DNA of 64,000 nucleotides, taken from contig NC_064011.1 in NCBI RefSeq assembly GCF_932276165.1, positions 4,977,501 through 5,041,500 on the forward strand, written 5' to 3'. A program made the position numbers and the translations under genes. This DNA is from Plutella xylostella (taxonomy: Eukaryota > Arthropoda > Insecta > Lepidoptera > Plutellidae). Shown here piece by piece: positions 10,801-21,426 of the stretch; position 1 is the first letter of the stretch, and each line of letters opens with the position of its first letter. The notes below the pieces were generated by a model. The model was not told where the DNA came from and searched no databases. It saw only the letters and a program-made list of their open reading frames with translations.

Positions 10801-12974
10801 TAACCAATTACAAAGCATACAACAAAAAATAAACAAACAAGTAAGTGAACAAACAAGTGTTAGTTAGGTACTACAATAAAAGATATTATAAACAGTGAAA
10901 CAACAATTATACATTTAGATTTAAGGGTAGGTCTAACATTTTGTGTAAGCACATATATATTATATAGGCATTAACCAAACTCAAAAAGATGTAGGTACCT
11001 ACTCATGGAATACTTCATGACTGCAACTTTTGTAACAAGATGTGTGTTTTGAGTCTGTGCTTAAAGGTGCTTTGTCCTTTATATAGGTAGGTATCTAGAA
11101 TATAAAGAACAATCGTGTGAGTCTATTACACTAATTTGTCGATCGCGTGTCTTGTATAATACCTAAATTGATTGTGACAATGCTTAAAATATTTATACGA
11201 ATTGGAGCATAATTATTATTAATCTAATTATTCCATGATATAATACCTAGTATCTTAGAGTATAATTTATGTGGATACGTACATGTAATTAAGGTACGTT
11301 ATAAGTAATGATTACGTTATTGAATTAAGCATAATAATAGATATAATTGAGCAGTATTGGGACAATCACACTCACGAAAACAGAGGGCAGAAATGCACTC
11401 TCCTACGTTCCCTGCCAGGAATTGTGGAAGGTTGGATTGATTATATGTATAGCAAAATGTTCTTCGATAAATACTGAATTACCTACTTCAATCCTTCCAG
11501 TAGGTGAATATAACAAACACTGATCCCTGGTAGGTGCTAATATGGTTATTTTATGGGGTAGAGAGAGTTTTGTTCAATTCTAGTAAGTTCTACTTCTAGT
11601 ACATAGTGAACGACCTTGAACGGTTTCGGAGAGTACCATGTATGTGGCATTGGATATAATATATTCTCACTAGCCATGTTTGTTACTTCAAGGAGTGATT
11701 AAAAATGTTCCCATAGAATGAAAACGGTAGCTGCTTGAAAACAATTGTTTTATAGTTTCTATAGAATCCTATGCAAATGAAATTGTAAAATCGGCCGATT
11801 CAAGGTCTCTCTCACGATACGAATATTGTTTCATTCCCATCGGATAATAATGTATAATAATTATAATAAAAATCCATTATAAGTTATGCTCATAGAGAAA
11901 AGAACACTACGTTTTAAGAGATCGGATAATGCACTTTGGATCATTTTATACTGGCCATAATAATAAAAAATTAAAAGTAAAGTAAGGCATATTGAATTGA
12001 AAATGAAAAGAAATTTGGGGCATGTAGTGTTATGTATTTAATGGAAAGCAAAGCCCACGAATTTGCACTTTGTTCAAATTGTAATGTTAAGAATCGAGGT
12101 TAATCTTTTTAAAGATATGTATTAATTGCATGAATTTTTCATTTCCGTAAAATAATGTGTAAGTAAACACCTTTGGTAGTGTTAACATTACGTTACAAAA
12201 CTATTACTTTAATTAACTATTCATTTATGTTAGTGATTTCACAAAGAAAAAGTTAATGCACAAAATATCACTTCATAACCATTTTAATAATAAATATTAC
12301 CAATATGTGTGACCATTTAAAATTTTATAAATGATCAGTTGGGAATAAAGCTTAAAACCAGCAACAAAAGACTTGTTAACTATTTTTTCTGATAAAATCT
12401 AATGTGATGTTATAATTTACCTTTTCTGCAATAAGATTTACTTTTAAGGTAGGTTTGATTTATATTAGGTGTTTTGTATGTGAGATTACAGAAACTAGGT
12501 TGGTTAGCGTTAAATACCTACCTAGTTAATTATAGTTACTTACTTATAAATGTACGAGTTAAATACCTACTTTTTAAAGGTTTTATTTAAGTCAATATGT
12601 ACTATGTACCTATAAAGTGATGTATCGGGCACACAATAACTGCATAGAGGCCGACAAAGCTAGTTTTGCAAATTAAACAAAAAAGTGGTTAGACAAAAAA
12701 CAATTGTAAACAATTTTAAACATCTGTTGAACACTGTCTAAGTTTTTATATTAGGGCCCCCATTTACAAAGTCTATTCTAATGTCGATGTCGTTGAAGGA
12801 AAAAGTCGTTAGGGAACCTTACATATCTAGATTCTTGATGTGGACCCTAAGTGCATTGCACTCACTCAAAAAGCGTTTGGCTCGCTTGCGAGTCACCTCT
12901 GACTACCCCTTCGGGGATTACAGTCGTGAGCATATGCATGAATGTAATTACTCATATGTAAAGTTTATATTCTA
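10801..12974. other. AT-rich intergenic DNA
   Basis: No gene could be supported. A GC-richer island at 12840-12945 (GTTTGGCTCGCTTGCGAGTC, CCCCTTCGGGGATT) contains short hairpins and is probably a repeat fragment. Confidence 0.4.
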
Positions 12975-13178
12975 CTAGCTGGTCCCGCGCGCTTCGCTTC
13001 GCCTTAAAAAGTTTTCCCGTGGGAATTCCGGGATAAAAAGTAGCCTATGTTCTTTCCCAGGGTCTAGACCGTATGTATACCAAATTTCATTCAAATCCGT
13101 TCAGTAGTTTTGGCGTGAAAGAGTAACAGACAGACAGACAGACAGTTACTTTCGCATTTATAATATTATAAGTTAGGA
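12975..13178 (-). mobile_element. Helitron-like short element, copy B
   Basis: Minus-orientation copy: CTAG follows A at 12974, then GGTCCCGCGCGCTTCGC, the conserved body and four CAGA units, ending AGTTAGGA before T. The flanking A and T fit insertion between A and T. Confidence 0.68.
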
Positions 13179-13895
13179 TTTTAGAAGTTGATGGTAGTTC
13201 ATTAAAAACTATCTTAATTGGCCGGCCGAATACCATTATTCATAAAATTACGAAATCCGAATGTGCTCTATTTTGCTCTCGACTCGTGCTCGGGTCGGCC
13301 TTGGTTGGCTGGTGCGGCTGTGGGGAGCCAATAATCTCTCTATGGTGGTTATTGATGAGGTGCACTATATACCTATCTATAACTTTGGACGGTACTTACT
13401 AATGTCGATAAGATAAGTAACTTAGTCTAAAGGCGATAGCTTCACGGATGGTTATGGTGAGGGGGTGATAGCGAGTTATAATTATTAAAGCATCGTCTGC
13501 AAGCCTAGCACAGGGCGCAAGACACGCTCGTCATGATGTGACAAAAGCTCGCTCTCGAAGCCGCGTGACGTACTTTGTATCTGTTTCAAAGTTAGCTGTG
13601 TCGAACTCTTTCTACGTAAGTGAACGTCATTTTACTTTTGTGACACAACACTACTTACACACTTAATTAAAGTATTTTACACTATTCATAAAATTAGTCT
13701 CTATGTGTGTTACAAGTTACCAGTAGTGTATCATTTGTTTGTCTTCAAATAAATAAATTGTAAAACTAGACCACAGAGGCTGTTTCGAAATACTCTAGCC
13801 CAAATGTGTATCTTAGGTCCAATCTAGATTCAGAATAAATAATTATAATTAAACTAGAGTACTAACTACTAAGCTATGTAACAAAATAATCCTAA

Positions 13896-14106
13896 TCCTA
13901 ACTAATATTATAAATGCGAAAGTAACTGTGTCTGTCTGTCTGTCTGTCTGTCTGTTACTCTTTCACGCCAAAACTACTGAACGGATTTGAATGAAATTTG
14001 GTATACATATGGTCTAGACCCTGAGAAAGAACATAGGCTACTTTTTATCCCGGAATTCCCACGGGAAAACTTTTTAATGCGAAGCGAAGCTCGCGGGAAC
14101 AGCTAG
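13896..14106 (+). mobile_element. Helitron-like short element, copy C
   Basis: Starts TCCTAACTAATATTATAAAT after A and ends GAACAGCTAG before T. It has a (GTCT)5 tract. Full length, 211 bp, non-coding. Confidence 0.7.
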
Positions 14107-14232
14107 TGTATAAATAAAGTAACTGTATCAACTGTATGCAATGCTACTTAAAGCATGTCGGCAACGATATTTTAATACAAACTAGATGGAGGTCAGTACA
14201 AAAGAAACGTCTCGACAAATAGCACCCCACTT

Positions 14233-14335
14233 TTATTTATTTATTTATTTATTTAACTCTTTATTGCACAAATATTACAAGTAAGAGTACAAAGGGTGGA
14301 CTTAATGCTAAGAGCATTTTCTGCCAGTCATAAAT
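14233..14335 (-). mobile_element. 3' end of the 43-48 kb LINE family
   Basis: A TTTATTTATTTATT tail, TTTATTGCACAAATATTACA and ACTTAATGCTAAGAGCATTT match the 3' end of the LINE that terminates at 43249. This is a dead-on-arrival 5'-truncated copy in minus orientation. Confidence 0.75.
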
Positions 14336-14990
14336 AAATATATATGACCCTATACCTAGTAATACTAAAATACTACCTATACAAAATATATATATAAATA
14401 TATACATATAAATATACATATATATATACAAATATATATTAAATATATAAAAACAGGGGGTACAAGAAAAACTGCCTAATTAATCTGTCCCAACTTGCTT
14501 GCACTTTTAGATGTTGTTAGTAGTTAGCTAGTTATCCACTAAGCTCTGATTTTGAATTATTTCGTTAGATGATTTGTGACTTTATTAATTTGTACAATGG
14601 TGGACATTAGGTTGAACTTAAAACGGCCTGACAGTAAACCAAATGCGGATAGATTTTTTTCTTTGTTTTTATGTGTGACACACCATCTTGTCAATTCTTC
14701 ATATTGTTAATCAAAGCATGTAGTTAAGTGAAGTTATATGCATGTTATACTTACCAACTGTTACCGAAAACACATATTATATTCCTTTACAGCTCATTTA
14801 ATTTTGAGTTCCTTTCCATTTCTACCCATGTAAGATGTAACATTAGCATTGTACAGTATAATATTATTATAATAATACGCGTTATCCGATTTCGTAATGA
14901 AAGAAGTAGGTAAGTACAGTAAGTAGTCTAATTAGGTACCTACCGTATGGTAACCGTATGTGTTTTGTAATTTATGTTTTGCTAAGTTTA

Positions 14991-15185
14991 GAATAGAATA
15001 GAATAGAATACTCTTTATTTTGCACCATTAAAGACATATTACAATTCACAACTTATATGTATACATAAAATAGTACAAAAAAGGCGGCCTTATTGCTTAA
15101 AGCAATCTCTACCAGACAACCTTTGGATGGAAGAGACAATTTTAACATAATTAATGGGAGTAGAGGTGCAAGGTATACTACTTAA
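14991..15185 (-). mobile_element. LINE 3'-end fragment with (TTCTA)n tail
   Basis: A GAATAGAATAGAATAC run, then CTTTATTTTGCACC and AAAAGGCGGCCTTATTGC. The latter is shared with the fragment at 5.2 kb. 5'-truncated and non-coding. Confidence 0.6.
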
Positions 15186-15193
15186 ACTGTACA

Positions 15194-15226
15194 TCCTAAC
15201 TAATATTATAAATGCGAAAGTAACTG

Positions 15227-15269
<43 letters not shown>

Positions 15270-15420
15270 TACTCTTTCACGCCAAAACTACTGAACGGAT
15301 TTGAATGAAATTTGGTATACATACGGTCTAGACCCTGGGAAAGAACATAGGCTACTTTTAATCCCGGAATTCCCACGGGAAATCTTTTTAAGGCCAAGCG
15401 AAGTGCGCGGGATCAACTAG
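15194..15420 (+). mobile_element. Helitron-like short element, copy D
   Basis: Full-length copy starting TCCTAACTAATATTATAAAT with a long (GTCT)n tract and ending GATCAACTAG. It is followed after 7 bp by an inverted copy, so 15194-15575 can fold into one long hairpin. Confidence 0.7.
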
Positions 15421-15427
15421 TATAAAA

Positions 15428-15575
15428 TACTAGCCTATGTTTTTTCCCAGGGTCTAGACCGTATGTATACCAAATTTCATTCAAATCCGTTCAGTAGTTT
15501 TGGCGTGAAAGAGTAACAGACAGACAGACAGACAGACAGACACAGTTACTTTCGCATTTATAATATTAGTTAGGA
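15428..15575 (-). mobile_element. Helitron-like short element, copy E (truncated, inverted to copy D)
   Basis: Begins inside the body (ACTAGCCTATGTTTTTTCCC), so the 3' hairpin end is missing, and ends AGTTAGGA. It is the mirror partner of copy D. Confidence 0.68.
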
Positions 15576-15875
15576 TTAGGATTTCGATGCGTTGTTAATA
15601 AATGTACTTAGGTACTTTAATAGGAGTAATTTAGTCACTGGAACTTTTTCATTGCTCGTGACGTGCAGCTGTATACTGTAAGTAAGTGATTATTTTGTTT
15701 ATATATTTGAAAATATGGATTTGATTTTGGCCTTAACTGTCAGGCTATGCCATCAACTTACTATAACAATAAGGTCACAATGAGTGAGTATTTATAACAA
15801 CAACAACAACTGTATAACATTAACAAACTATTGCATAGGGTTGTCCCTAAAGTGCACGCATTAGGATTCATTTTT

Positions 15876-16240
15876 AACCCCCGACAAAAAAGAGTGCTGT
15901 TATAAGTTTATCGTGTTGTACCTATATTATGTGTATGTTGTTTATAGGTGTGTGTGTATAATATGTCTATGGTACTTATACAGCACTAGCTGTTCCTGCG
16001 CGCTTCGCTTCGCCTTAAAAAGTTTTCCCGTGGGAATTCCGGGATAAAAAGTAGCCTATGTTCTTTCCCAGGGTCTACACCGTATGTATACCAAATTTCA
16101 TTCAAATCCGTTCAGTAGTTTTGGCGTGAAAGAGTAACAGACAGACAGACAGACACAGTTACTTTCGCATTTATAATATTAGTTAGGATTAGGATTAGCC
16201 CCCAAACGGCTGAACCGATTTTAGATTCGTATTTGTGAGT
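15876..16240. repeat. Interspersed repeat split by Helitron-like copy F
   Basis: AACCCCCGACAAAAAAGAGT and GTTATAAGTTTATCGTG on the left and CCCCCAAACGGCTGAACCGA on the right resemble parts of one repeat common in Lepidoptera. Copy F (15986-16188) interrupts it. Confidence 0.45.
15986..16188 (-). mobile_element. Helitron-like short element, copy F
   Basis: CTAG after A, GTTCCTGCGCGCTTCGC, conserved body, short CAGA tract, ending AGTTAGGA before T. 203 bp, nested in another repeat. Confidence 0.7.
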
Positions 16241-16244
16241 GATA

Positions 16245-16385
16245 CGCTGAGTTGCAGAAAGGGACTTTAAGTTAAATGTTGACCTTAAATCTATTGCTGC
16301 CTTGCTTTGACAGAATACAGACAGAAAGAGATGAACATAGATTTAATGTCGACATTAGCTTAATGTTCCTTTCTGCAACTCAGCG
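16245..16385. mobile_element. MITE flanked by TA (mariner-type)
   Basis: CGCTGAGTTGCAGAAAGGGA at the left and CCTTTCTGCAACTCAGCG at the right form inverted ends directly flanked by TA on both sides. 141 bp, no coding content. Confidence 0.75.
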
Positions 16386-16497
16386 TAAGTTTTGGAATTA
16401 ACCGCTGAACCATACCTTTTTAGCTTACTATACTTTACTTATCACTTTTGTAACTGGTATCTTTCTATTCTTTAAGTTATTCCTCCACCCAAAGGTA

Positions 16498-17453
16498 GGG
16501 GAGACCGGGGACAAAAGTAACAGCGGGTAGAAAGTAACAAAGACTCTGTGGACTTCCCCAATAGCCTTAACTTCCCAAGCGACCGCTGGTAGTCAGCAAG
16601 CCATGCCCCCCGCGCATGATATCATTTTCCGCGCCCGTGCCGCGGTGCAAGGTTGTTTTAGTGAGCATTTCGTGATTTTACACACCAAAAGTAAGTTTTT
16701 GGGTGTTTATTCATTAAGTGTTTACGTAGAATTAAGATGCCAAGAACCATATGACTATTTGTTTATTGATTCATTATAAGATGGTCTGTAGCATGTCATA
16801 AATTGTTTTCGAATAACACGTGCTGTTTTAAAGTTATGTCGCCTGATATTTCAAAAATGGGGATGGGTACAAAAGTAACAGCTCGCGGCAGGACAAAAGT
16901 AACGAATTACTTACGTAAGTTTGCCAGGTCAAATTATATTTTTTTATTTTTTGTTGTTTTGATTAGATATTTGTGTCATAATATTGTATATTATGGCACA
17001 AATAAAACAACTTCTTATCAGTTAGTCAGTTTAAATGATGGATCTCATTTAAAGTTTATATTAAGAAGTTTTTTTAGTTTTGTCAATAAGTCATAAGTTT
17101 TTTTTAGTTTCGATAGTTTTGTAAGAAGTTTTCTTAACTAAATAATTTGATTGTTCTTTTTGTTCTTTCTTTTGAATCGTATTTATAACATTGGGCAGAA
17201 TTTATGGGTTGTTACTTTCGACCCATGCCTTGTTACTTTCGTCCTGACCATGGGGTCGAAAGTAACGATTTCCCTTTTTTTTTTGAGGCTTTAGAAATGC
17301 TAAAATTCGAGATGTATTAAGTAAAGTAATAATGGATATTTGTAGACTATAAACGAAAGTTTTATATGACTATATTTATTTTATCGTAAATGTTATTAAT
17401 AACGAGAAATCAGACAGAAACTACAAACTGTTACTTTTGTCCCCGGTCTCCCC
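16498..17453. mobile_element. MITE with perfect 30-bp ends and internal AAAGTAAC repeats
   Basis: GGGGAGACCGGGGACAAAAG is repeated exactly in inverted orientation at the right end, and the match extends to 30 bp including the flanking GGTA. The 956-bp interior carries repeated words ACAAAAGTAAC or CGAAAGTAAC in both orientations (around 16513, 16534, 16868, 16893, 17211, 17232, 17265, 17428) and no plausible gene. TA flanks fit a mariner-type target. Confidence 0.75.
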
Positions 17454-17780
17454 TACCCTTTAAGATATCGCTTTTAGCGATATGGCCGCCGATTAAATAA
17501 TTTTCGTTCTATTATTTTGTTCTATTCTAAGTGGCAACCCTATCAGTATAAAGTAAAATACCTACCTGCAGTTATACTTATTCCTAAGTACACAATAAGC
17601 AACCTCGCTCCTCCCAAAACGTATTCCACAACAAATATAACAATGATGGTAAGTATTGATATCATTATATTGTATTGTGTTGTGTTTTAATAACCCAGAA
17701 ACGTCAGGATTTTGATTGAAGTTATGCAATTTACGGCTTCTATGTGAAGGTTGTAATCTAGTGTAAGTAACCTACACCTA

Positions 17781-17993
17781 CAGTGCCACAAACTTATCTG
17801 TTCCGGTGACAGCTCACATAAATGTGTAATATTTCTTCATTCTATAAGATTTTGAGTTTGCCAGTATTGGTAATTCGCTCTTGTGGTTTCAATAAACCCA
17901 TCTAATCTATGTCAATATACAATTCATTAGTAAATAATGAGGTATGGATCAATTTAGTTCGCTCTCACCGGAACAGATAAGTTTGTCGCACTA
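17781..17993. mobile_element. Mariner-type MITE, CAGTGCCACAAACTTATCTG ends
   Basis: The left end CAGTGCCACAAACTTATCTG and the right end CAGATAAGTTTGTCGCACTA are inverted and flanked by TA. 213 bp. This is the uninterrupted sister of the copy at 56993-57100 plus 62271-62307 that is split by a LINE. Confidence 0.78.
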
Positions 17994-18067
17994 TACCTAT
18001 CTATCAATCCCACTGAAAGCTAGGCCGAAAGAAAATTCACTCGCGATCAATTAAAAAGTTCCAGAAG

Positions 18068-18170
18068 GCTTAGCACGGGGAGCAAGACGCGCACGCCAAG
18101 ACGTGACACAAGTTTTGACTCGCGCGCGATTTTCTTTGTCAACTCTAACGTCTTGCGCCCCGTGCTAGGC
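18068..18170. mobile_element. Short MITE, TAGCACGGGG ends
   Basis: TTAGCACGGGGAGCAAGACG and CGTCTTGCGCCCCGTGCTAG are inverted. Related termini occur at 13500 (left end only), 19765 (right end only) and 24800-24860, so this is a small family. Confidence 0.6.
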
Positions 18171-18677
18171 CAGCTGGTATCAAATCAAATATTTTATTAC
18201 CATCAAGTTTAATGATCTTAAAATAAAATACTTAGTAGGTACGTAACATTGTTACTTACTCACAACTTGATACCCATAGTGGGCACTGCAAATTGACTTA
18301 CTTAAAGCTAGTAGGAACTAATTTCACAATAATATACTAGGTTCTTATTCATGACTCTTAAAGCGATTAAATCATTAATATTAGCTTACAGGTAATCAAC
18401 TAACCAACAAAACGATAATAAAATATTTATATAGACTCTCCAGTCTATCGAACTCATATCAGAATATGAGATGTTTTCTGTTTTCTCTTCACATTCACAA
18501 TCAGAGCAAGGTCACGAATTATAAATCGATTGTGTTGTCTACTGTAGAGATTTTGTACCGGGGAGTACCTTTATGAAATTACAGCTCAAATCCAACTTGT
18601 TTGTACAGTCAGAAAAAGAGATTACTATCCAGTATGTGTATGTACCCCTTGCGCAAACACTTTAATTTTATTACTTA

Positions 18678-18884
18678 CTAGCTGTCCCCGCGAGCTTCGC
18701 TTCGCCTTAAAAAGTTTTCCCGTGGGAATTCCGGGATAAACAGTAGCCTATGTTCTTTCTCAGGGTCTAGACCATAATGTACTTAGGTATACCGAATTTC
18801 ATTCAAATCCGTTCAGCAGTTTTGGCGTGAAAGAGTAACAGCCATGCAGACAGACAGACAGACACAGTTACTTTCGCATTTATC
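18678..18884 (-). mobile_element. Helitron-like short element, copy G
   Basis: CTAG start with GTCCCCGCGAGCTTCGC, conserved body and a CAGA tract interrupted by CATG. Its 5' end is lost after TTCGCATTTAT. Confidence 0.66.
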
Positions 18885-18954
18885 GCATTGATGAATTCAA
18901 AGATTATGCTAAAGCATGACGTTGGGTCTATGGCGTGGGGTAAACTGCCGGCCA

Positions 18955-19215
18955 GACGGCCGACTGGTGTAGTGGTTAGTGACCCTGACTGCTAAGCCGA
19001 AGGTCCCGGGTTCGATTCCCGGCTGGGGCAGATATTTGTTTAAAGACAGATATTTGTACTCGGGTCTTGGGTGTTGATATTTATATTTAATATGTATCTA
19101 TCTATGTATTTGTGTAGATATATCAGCTGTCCGATACCCATAACACAGGCTCTGCCTAGCTTGGGGTTGGATGGCCGTGTATGAGATGTCCCCACATATT
19201 TATTTATTTATTATT
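18955..19215 (+). mobile_element. tRNA-derived SINE
   Basis: The head contains a pol III A box (TGGTGTAGTGGTTA, 18965) and B box (GGTTCGATTCC, 19009) in tRNA-like spacing. An unrelated body follows (CTCGGGTCTTGGGTGTTGAT, CTGCCTAGCTTGGGGTTGGA) and a TTTATTTATTTATT tail. The layout resembles Metulj-type SINEs of butterflies. It is not a functional tRNA: the cloverleaf is degraded and the body is long. Confidence 0.82.
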
Positions 19216-19478
19216 TAAACTAACAAAAATCTAAATATACTCCGATGTATACTTAACTTACTAATACTTACTACTTAGGTATTTAGATTTCTATCGGCTA
19301 TCATCTAGGTAAGTATTTTATTTTAGTTTCGCCATGCAAATCCTAAGGTGTTCTTCCGTGTAAAGGTCTTTTCTTTAGCACTGTAATTACTGGGGCGAAG
19401 CTACAATTATCTATGTAGCACTTGATGTTAAGTACTTTATTATATTGATGTAAAACAAACAAACAAAACACAACTTAC

Positions 19479-19646
19479 TTAGCTAAATAAACCACCCCAG
19501 GACGCACCCGACCCAAAAGTCCCCATAACGCTAGCTGCGTTGCCGCGCTGCACGGCGAGGGAGATCCTCTGTGCCATGTACGCCCCAGAGCGGTAGTCAA
19601 AACCGCGGCTCCTCAAGCGTCGACGAAGTGGGTAAGTACCTACTGT
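19479..19646 (-). CDS. Unidentified terminal coding exon
   Basis: On the minus strand an open frame reads YPLRRRLRSRGFDYRSGAYM then AQRISLAVQRGNAASVMGTF and GSGASWGGLFS, then TAA. It is GC-rich against an AT-rich background. Candidate acceptors (GTTAACAG or CAGTAG) lie just upstream, and AATAAA sits at 19441-19436, about 40 nt after the stop. This is the usual layout of a last exon. I do not recognise the protein and found no upstream exon. The plus-strand ORF overlapping it is probably a shadow. Confidence 0.4.
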   Translation of the reverse strand, partial: TVGTYPLRRRLRSRGFDYRSGAYMAQRISLAVQRGNAASVMGTFGSGASWGGLFS

Positions 19647-19790
19647 TAACTACCGTATCCTACCTAAGAGGGGGGAATTTTATCAGTGACATAGCTAACG
19701 GGAGCTGTTGTCATCACATCGCGCAACCGAGCGAGCGTGACGGAGAACTTATGTCACGTCTTGCGCCCTGTGCTAGACTGCTAGTCCTTC

Positions 19791-19894
19791 TATATTTCAT
19801 TCCACGGGGAAAGACATCTGACAGAACCCTTATTACATTTTAATAAGGGTAGTTTTTGTTTGTATCAGATGTATTTCCCCGTGAAATGGGATAT
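19791..19894. mobile_element. Small MITE
   Basis: ATATTTCATTCCACGGGGAA and the inverted TTCCCCGTGAAATGGGATAT define the ends. Inner arms (ACCCTTATTA and TAATAAGGGT) also pair, so the whole 104 bp can fold. Non-coding. Confidence 0.68.
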
Positions 19895-20569
19895 ACTTAG
19901 TCTACTTCAGAAAAATAAAACTCAGTTCTTGCTTTGTTCTTGTGGGAATCCCCATATCACTGGACTAATATTTTGTTTAGAACAATGGATCGTACCTAAG
20001 ATACCATACATTTTGTAGCTTGTTGTTCGTAGATCGTTTAGCCTACGATAGATACTTACTTACGAGATACAATCTACAGATGTACTGATAGGTAGTTAAA
20101 GTTAGGATTACATAACTTGCTCTAGATACGTACCTACCTACTGTGGAAAACTGGTACTGGTAGTATTGTTCTGATGGATTGTACCTATTTATTGCATTCG
20201 AATTTGACTCTTGGGAAAACGGTGTAAAGTCTATCAGTTCATGCGTCTTGATGGTACCGACGTGACTACATTACTAATTAATTTAGTCAGCATCAGCGTC
20301 AAACGTATAACGCCTTTTTTTGGTTCGAGAAAATATCAACTCTACTTGATGTAGAGTTCTCACAAACTCAAAACGAGACTAGTAACGCCATCTAGAGGCG
20401 AATAGCGGAAGCTTTTCTATGTTTGCCGATTTTCTTTGACAAAAACCGCATTTTCGCGGCGCAGCGTCAAAACAAAACAACAAAAGGCACCGCGTAGTGG
20501 CGGCACGTAAACAAAGCCTTTGAAGTCGCCGAAACCGTCCATTTTGCCGGTTTTTTTCTTCATTTCTCG

Positions 20570-20685
20570 CGAGAATCTTGCGCTGAGTGGTTGTTGGGTT
20601 TGCGCTGAGTTAATTGTTTGTTTGTGGTGGATTAAATTATTATTTTGTGATTGTGAACGTGCCGTTTGGTGTGCAAGATAATAAG
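20570..20685 (+). promoter_or_regulatory. nanos promoter region and 5' UTR exon
   Basis: A GC-richer stretch with TCGCGAGAATCTTGCGCTGA runs into an untranslated segment ending AGATAATAAG before GTACGAGT, a plausible donor. Its acceptor is TGTCATTTCAG at 21416-21426, immediately before the nanos start codon. The transcription start itself is a guess. Confidence 0.45.
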
Positions 20686-21025
20686 GTACGAGTTTCACGT
20701 TTATTCAGTTGGGTATCCATTCCCTTTACCATAACATTTAAATCGGCAGGTTTCTTTTATAATGCAGACTATTTTCTGATTGGAATCTCAATAGAAAAAT
20801 AACAATACTTCTCTCACTCTTTACTACTAGGTCCTACTTTTCGCCAGTTTTGTGAGTCTCAAGATTCAAGACTCCAAACTGAATCTGAATTTCCACCTTA
20901 GATTCTAATAGTAAAACCATTATAAATAAATAAATATCATTTATTTCAGGCTAGACAATAATAAAACGTATAGGCGAACCAGTTTCCATGCTAAGTAGAA
21001 GTGAGGCATTTCCATTGCATGCTAT

Positions 21026-21105
21026 CATCATCAGCCTATCGAGTCCACTGGACGACTGGACGTAGATCTCTCCCAAATCCCAAAGCACTCCACTGGATTT
21101 TATAG
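21026..21105 (-). mobile_element. RTE LINE 3'-end fragment
   Basis: ATCATCATCAGCCTATCGAG followed by CCACTGGACGACTGGACGTA resembles the terminal sequence of RTE elements such as the one ending at 48291. 5'-truncated, within the first intron of nanos. Confidence 0.5.
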
Positions 21106-21426
21106 TGTCAATGCTTTAAAATTATTTTGTTAGGTACCTAGTTATTTATATCTGGTGAATTAATTGATGACATTTGATGAATAATTTATAAAAAATCAAG
21201 AGTCAACGCAGCTTTATTTTTTCTACCGGAAATTACGTCACAACCACAACCCTACCAATGCCCAAGATAGGTACCTAGATAGTTTTTGTTTTGACTTTTC
21301 TCTTTTTTAGGTTATTTTATTCTACCTACAGTAACAAGTAAATAACAACAATGCCTTTTTTACCTATTTATTTCGATTGCAGATGCTTCTAAATCTTTTT
21401 AACGTGTTAAAATTGTGTCATTTCAG

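Noticed and set aside
16803..17096. 97-codon ORF inside the AAAGTAAC MITE
   Set aside because: Low-complexity AT-rich translation with no transposase motif.
18957..19030. tRNA gene
   Set aside because: A and B boxes are present but the cloverleaf is degraded and the sequence continues into a SINE body and tail.
20417..20698. 93-codon minus-strand ORF at the nanos promoter
   Set aside because: No recognisable domain or splice context. It overlaps the GC-rich promoter and 5' UTR exon.
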